A DNA stretch of 64,000 nt, from the NCBI RefSeq assembly GCF_026241195.1, contig NZ_JAPFQO010000003.1, positions 1 to 64,000 on the forward strand, in the 5' to 3' direction. Origin of the DNA: Pontibacter anaerobius (GTDB lineage Bacteria > Bacteroidota > Bacteroidia > Cytophagales > Hymenobacteraceae). The notes beneath the pieces are model-generated. The model worked only from the letters and a program-made list of their open reading frames with translations. It searched no databases and was not told where the DNA came from. Position numbers and translations under genes: made by a program. Numbering within the stretch: the stretch's first letter is position 1; every line of letters begins with the position of its first letter. This document shows positions 62,311 to 64,000 of the stretch, piece after piece.

Positions 62311-62993
62311 TAGATGTCCTTCTTAAACACCGCCGCATAATGGTCTGCCAATCTGGTGGGTTCGGGCAGTTTATACTTGGTGGCGCAGTTCAAGGCGATT
62401 TCTGTGGCTGATTCCAGGTCCATGAGGTGGCCGGGGGAGACAAAGACGGGTATTACGTTGTCTTTGGTGCGAAGCACGTTGGCGATGATCTCGCCTTTAT
62501 ACTCCAGCGGTGAGAAGGAGCCTTTGGTAGGAGCCGGCTCTTTATATTTGCCCACGAGCACTTTTTTAGCCACACCGATGGTGGGTTTCTCCAGGTGCAG
62601 ACCCAGGTGCGTGGCAATACCCAGGCGGCGCGGGTGCGAGATACCGTGGCCGTCCACCATGATCAGGTCGGGCTTTTGCTGTAATTTCTTGTAAGCTTCT
62701 ATGAGGTTGGGCGCCTCGCGGAAGGCCAGGAAGCCGGGGATATAAGGCAGTTCCACAGGGCCATGGTGCCATACTTTCTCCACCACCTCCAGTTCGGGAT
62801 AAGTCAGAAGTATAAACGCGGAAAGGATAGTATCCTCACCTATAAAAGAAGAATCGCAGCCAGCGATCAGTTTCAGGTCGAAGTCAGGTTTTTGTATGAT
62901 GATGCGCTGCTGCATCACCTTTTGTTGCTCCGTAAGTCGGGCAAGTATAGCCGGGTCGGGTGCCGGGTGATCAAAGCGTCGGTAGTAGGCCAT
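62310..62993 (-). CDS. nfi: Endonuclease V (deoxyinosine 3'-endonuclease)
   Basis: 227 residues. It nicks DNA one phosphodiester bond 3' of deoxyinosine, starting repair of deaminated adenine. Motifs: GCDSSF with catalytic Asp (about 45), PYIPGFLAFRE (about 93-103; Tyr-Pro-Gly wedge), DGHGISHPRRLGIATHLGL (about 123-141), and GVAKKVLVG. Cytoplasmic. Its stop codon is the last base of the right arm of the GxxExxY unit, so that unit probably landed at the gene's 3' edge. Confidence 0.95.
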   Translation of the reverse strand: MAYYRRFDHPAPDPAILARLTEQQKVMQQRIIIQKPDFDLKLIAGCDSSFIGEDTILSAFILLTYPELEVVEKVWHHGPVELPYIPGFLAFREAPNLIEAYKKLQQKPDLIMVDGHGISHPRRLGIATHLGLHLEKPTIGVAKKVLVGKYKEPAPTKGSFSPLEYKGEIIANVLRTKDNVIPVFVSPGHLMDLESATEIALNCATKYKLPEPTRLADHYAAVFKKDI

Positions 62994-63158
62994 AGTGGTG
63001 TTAGAGGGTTAGCGAATTTAGGAGTTAGAGAATCATTAGAGGAAAAGAATGGTTGAACCTTCCATTCGTGATTGATGCATACGTTTTATCCCACTAGTAC
63101 GGCAATAGCTGCAAAAGCTTTCTAAAATATCCACCTAAACTCTCTGACCCTCTAACTA

Positions 63159-63830
63159 CTAAGCGCTGCAGGGCACGCGGAGATCGGCGAAGAGGAGAAG
63201 CCAGCGGCCGTTGCGGTAACCGAAATGGAAGCGATAGGCGGTGCCGGTGTGCAGCACCGTTGCCTGTACCTGCCTTTGCAGTTCCTGCACCTGCGCTTCC
63301 TGTTGCTTTGTTAGCTCGGCATACTGCCATATATCGGTGTTCTGAAAATCAGAAGTGATGAAAGTATAAAAGCAGCCGTCTTCAGCAAAGCCTGTGGCCC
63401 CTCCGTCCATGTCGGCACAGTCGAACGCCGGGAACTCCTCTCGCTGCTGCAGGGCGCATTGTTTTACCTGCTGGTTTATACTTGTAAAAGGCAGCTGCTG
63501 GTACTCCCGTTTCACCTCCTGTACACTTGTAAAATGGCTGTAGGCAGGCATAGCCCCCGGCTGTTCAATTAACCAAAACCCCTGCGCAGCATCCACAAAG
63601 GTGTTCAGCGCTGCCGTGTCTGCGGCCTGTAGGGCACTGAAGAAACGGTTAAAGGCACCCGGAAACGCCGCTGTGTCGGGAGCAGCAGGTGTAGCTGTGC
63701 CCTGTGGTTCCTCCTCCTGCAACTCTTTTACCGAGTCAATCCGCTCGTTGCCCAATGTGCTGTTACGCCCATCGGGGCCACAGGAAGTAAGTATAAGCAG
63801 CAGGCTAAGTACAGATAAAGTATAACGCAT
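63159..63830 (-). CDS. Lipoprotein of unknown function
   Basis: 223 residues from the ATG at 63830; eight codons upstream an alternative start exists. Signal with lipobox LTSC (Cys17). A low-complexity acidic linker (about 20-50) precedes a globular part with several Cys (QCALQQRE, CADMDGG, GCFYTF, VPCSA). No known domain recognised. Probably membrane-anchored in the periplasm. No operon partner. Confidence 0.72.
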   Translation of the reverse strand: MRYTLSVLSLLLILTSCGPDGRNSTLGNERIDSVKELQEEEPQGTATPAAPDTAAFPGAFNRFFSALQAADTAALNTFVDAAQGFWLIEQPGAMPAYSHFTSVQEVKREYQQLPFTSINQQVKQCALQQREEFPAFDCADMDGGATGFAEDGCFYTFITSDFQNTDIWQYAELTKQQEAQVQELQRQVQATVLHTGTAYRFHFGYRNGRWLLLFADLRVPCSA

Positions 63831-63965
63831 GGTACAAATGGTTGCTTCATGCACAGATACGATAGTAGGCGGCTTTGGAGTTATACTTCTGAACTTTGAA
63901 AATAGGGGATCGTACTGCTAAGTATACAGTTGGTCAGGTTTTTACATAACTATACCCCGCAGGCT

Positions 63966-64000
63966 ATGGCAAACTATACTTTCAATGACAGTGTCCGGAT
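63966..64000 (+). CDS. Possible start of a protein gene, cut by window end
   Basis: An ATG at 63966 opens a frame that reads MANYTFNDSV and continues to the window end without a stop, following a 130-bp stretch with no other start. Only eleven codons are visible, so this may be chance. Confidence 0.25.
   Translation, partial: MANYTFNDSVR

Noticed and set aside
1..64000. AAGTATA simply being the -7 promoter box
   Set aside because: TATACTTTTG does overlap the TAnnTTTG box in some promoters, but most copies lie within genes, on both strands, and without the TTTG end.

Overview
The window looks like chromosomal DNA of an aerobic Bacteroidota bacterium, most likely a Cytophagales/Hymenobacteraceae member such as Pontibacter (inference). 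The grounds are: promoters of the Bacteroidota type (a TAnnTTTG -7 box, with a perfect TTTG-N19-TAnnTTTG upstream of nuoA), little sign of Shine-Dalgarno sites, PorT-type outer-membrane barrels, a 14-gene Nuo complex with a short NuoG, and lipoproteins typical of the phylum. No rRNA, tRNA or CRISPR array was recognised.

Layout. 1-2.7 kb is accessory: the 3' end of a group II intron, an AT-rich membrane protein gene, a tyrosine recombinase and a small zinc-finger protein separated by a 52-bp palindrome. 2.7-23 kb is mostly housekeeping: LD-carboxypeptidase, AbgT transporter, RidA, radical SAM enzyme, gamma carbonic anhydrase, CNNM/hemerythrin pair, DsbD, superoxide dismutase, TadA, GtrA, a membrane glycosyltransferase, GDPD and AspS. 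A cluster of DnaA boxes follows aspS. 23.3-26.4 kb holds a membrane AraC regulator and a serine hydrolase. 26.7-41.4 kb is the nuo operon (nuoA to nuoN, minus strand), interrupted between nuoJ and nuoK by a lipoprotein gene on the opposite strand. 41.6-64 kb carries PruA, a GH20 lipoprotein, an ArsR regulator, NDH-2, an M1 peptidase, HupE, a lactonase, an esterase, a REP-associated transposase (RAYT) inside its repeats, ClpB, a GxxExxY nuclease-like gene between 38-bp inverted repeats, endonuclease V and a lipoprotein.

The genes give a picture of a respiring cell with two NADH dehydrogenases (Nuo and NDH-2), proline/glutamate catabolism (PruA) feeding NADH, oxidative-stress and proteostasis functions (SOD, DsbD, ClpB), and periplasmic or surface degradation of chitin-like sugars and peptides (GH20, M1, esterase).

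The most unusual feature is not a gene. A short word, AAGTATA (with AAGTATG), recurs on both strands throughout the window, inside genes in all reading frames and as inverted pairs at the base of terminators. This is the distribution known for DNA uptake sequences or HIP1-type words. On top of it lie several dispersed repeat families: a ~215-bp element in three copies, small hairpins whose stems differ in sequence but keep pairing around a T(C/T)C apex, GC-rich palindromes, TGTCAT-ended MITE-like elements, and an AGGAT-periodic repeat that also flanks the GxxExxY gene.
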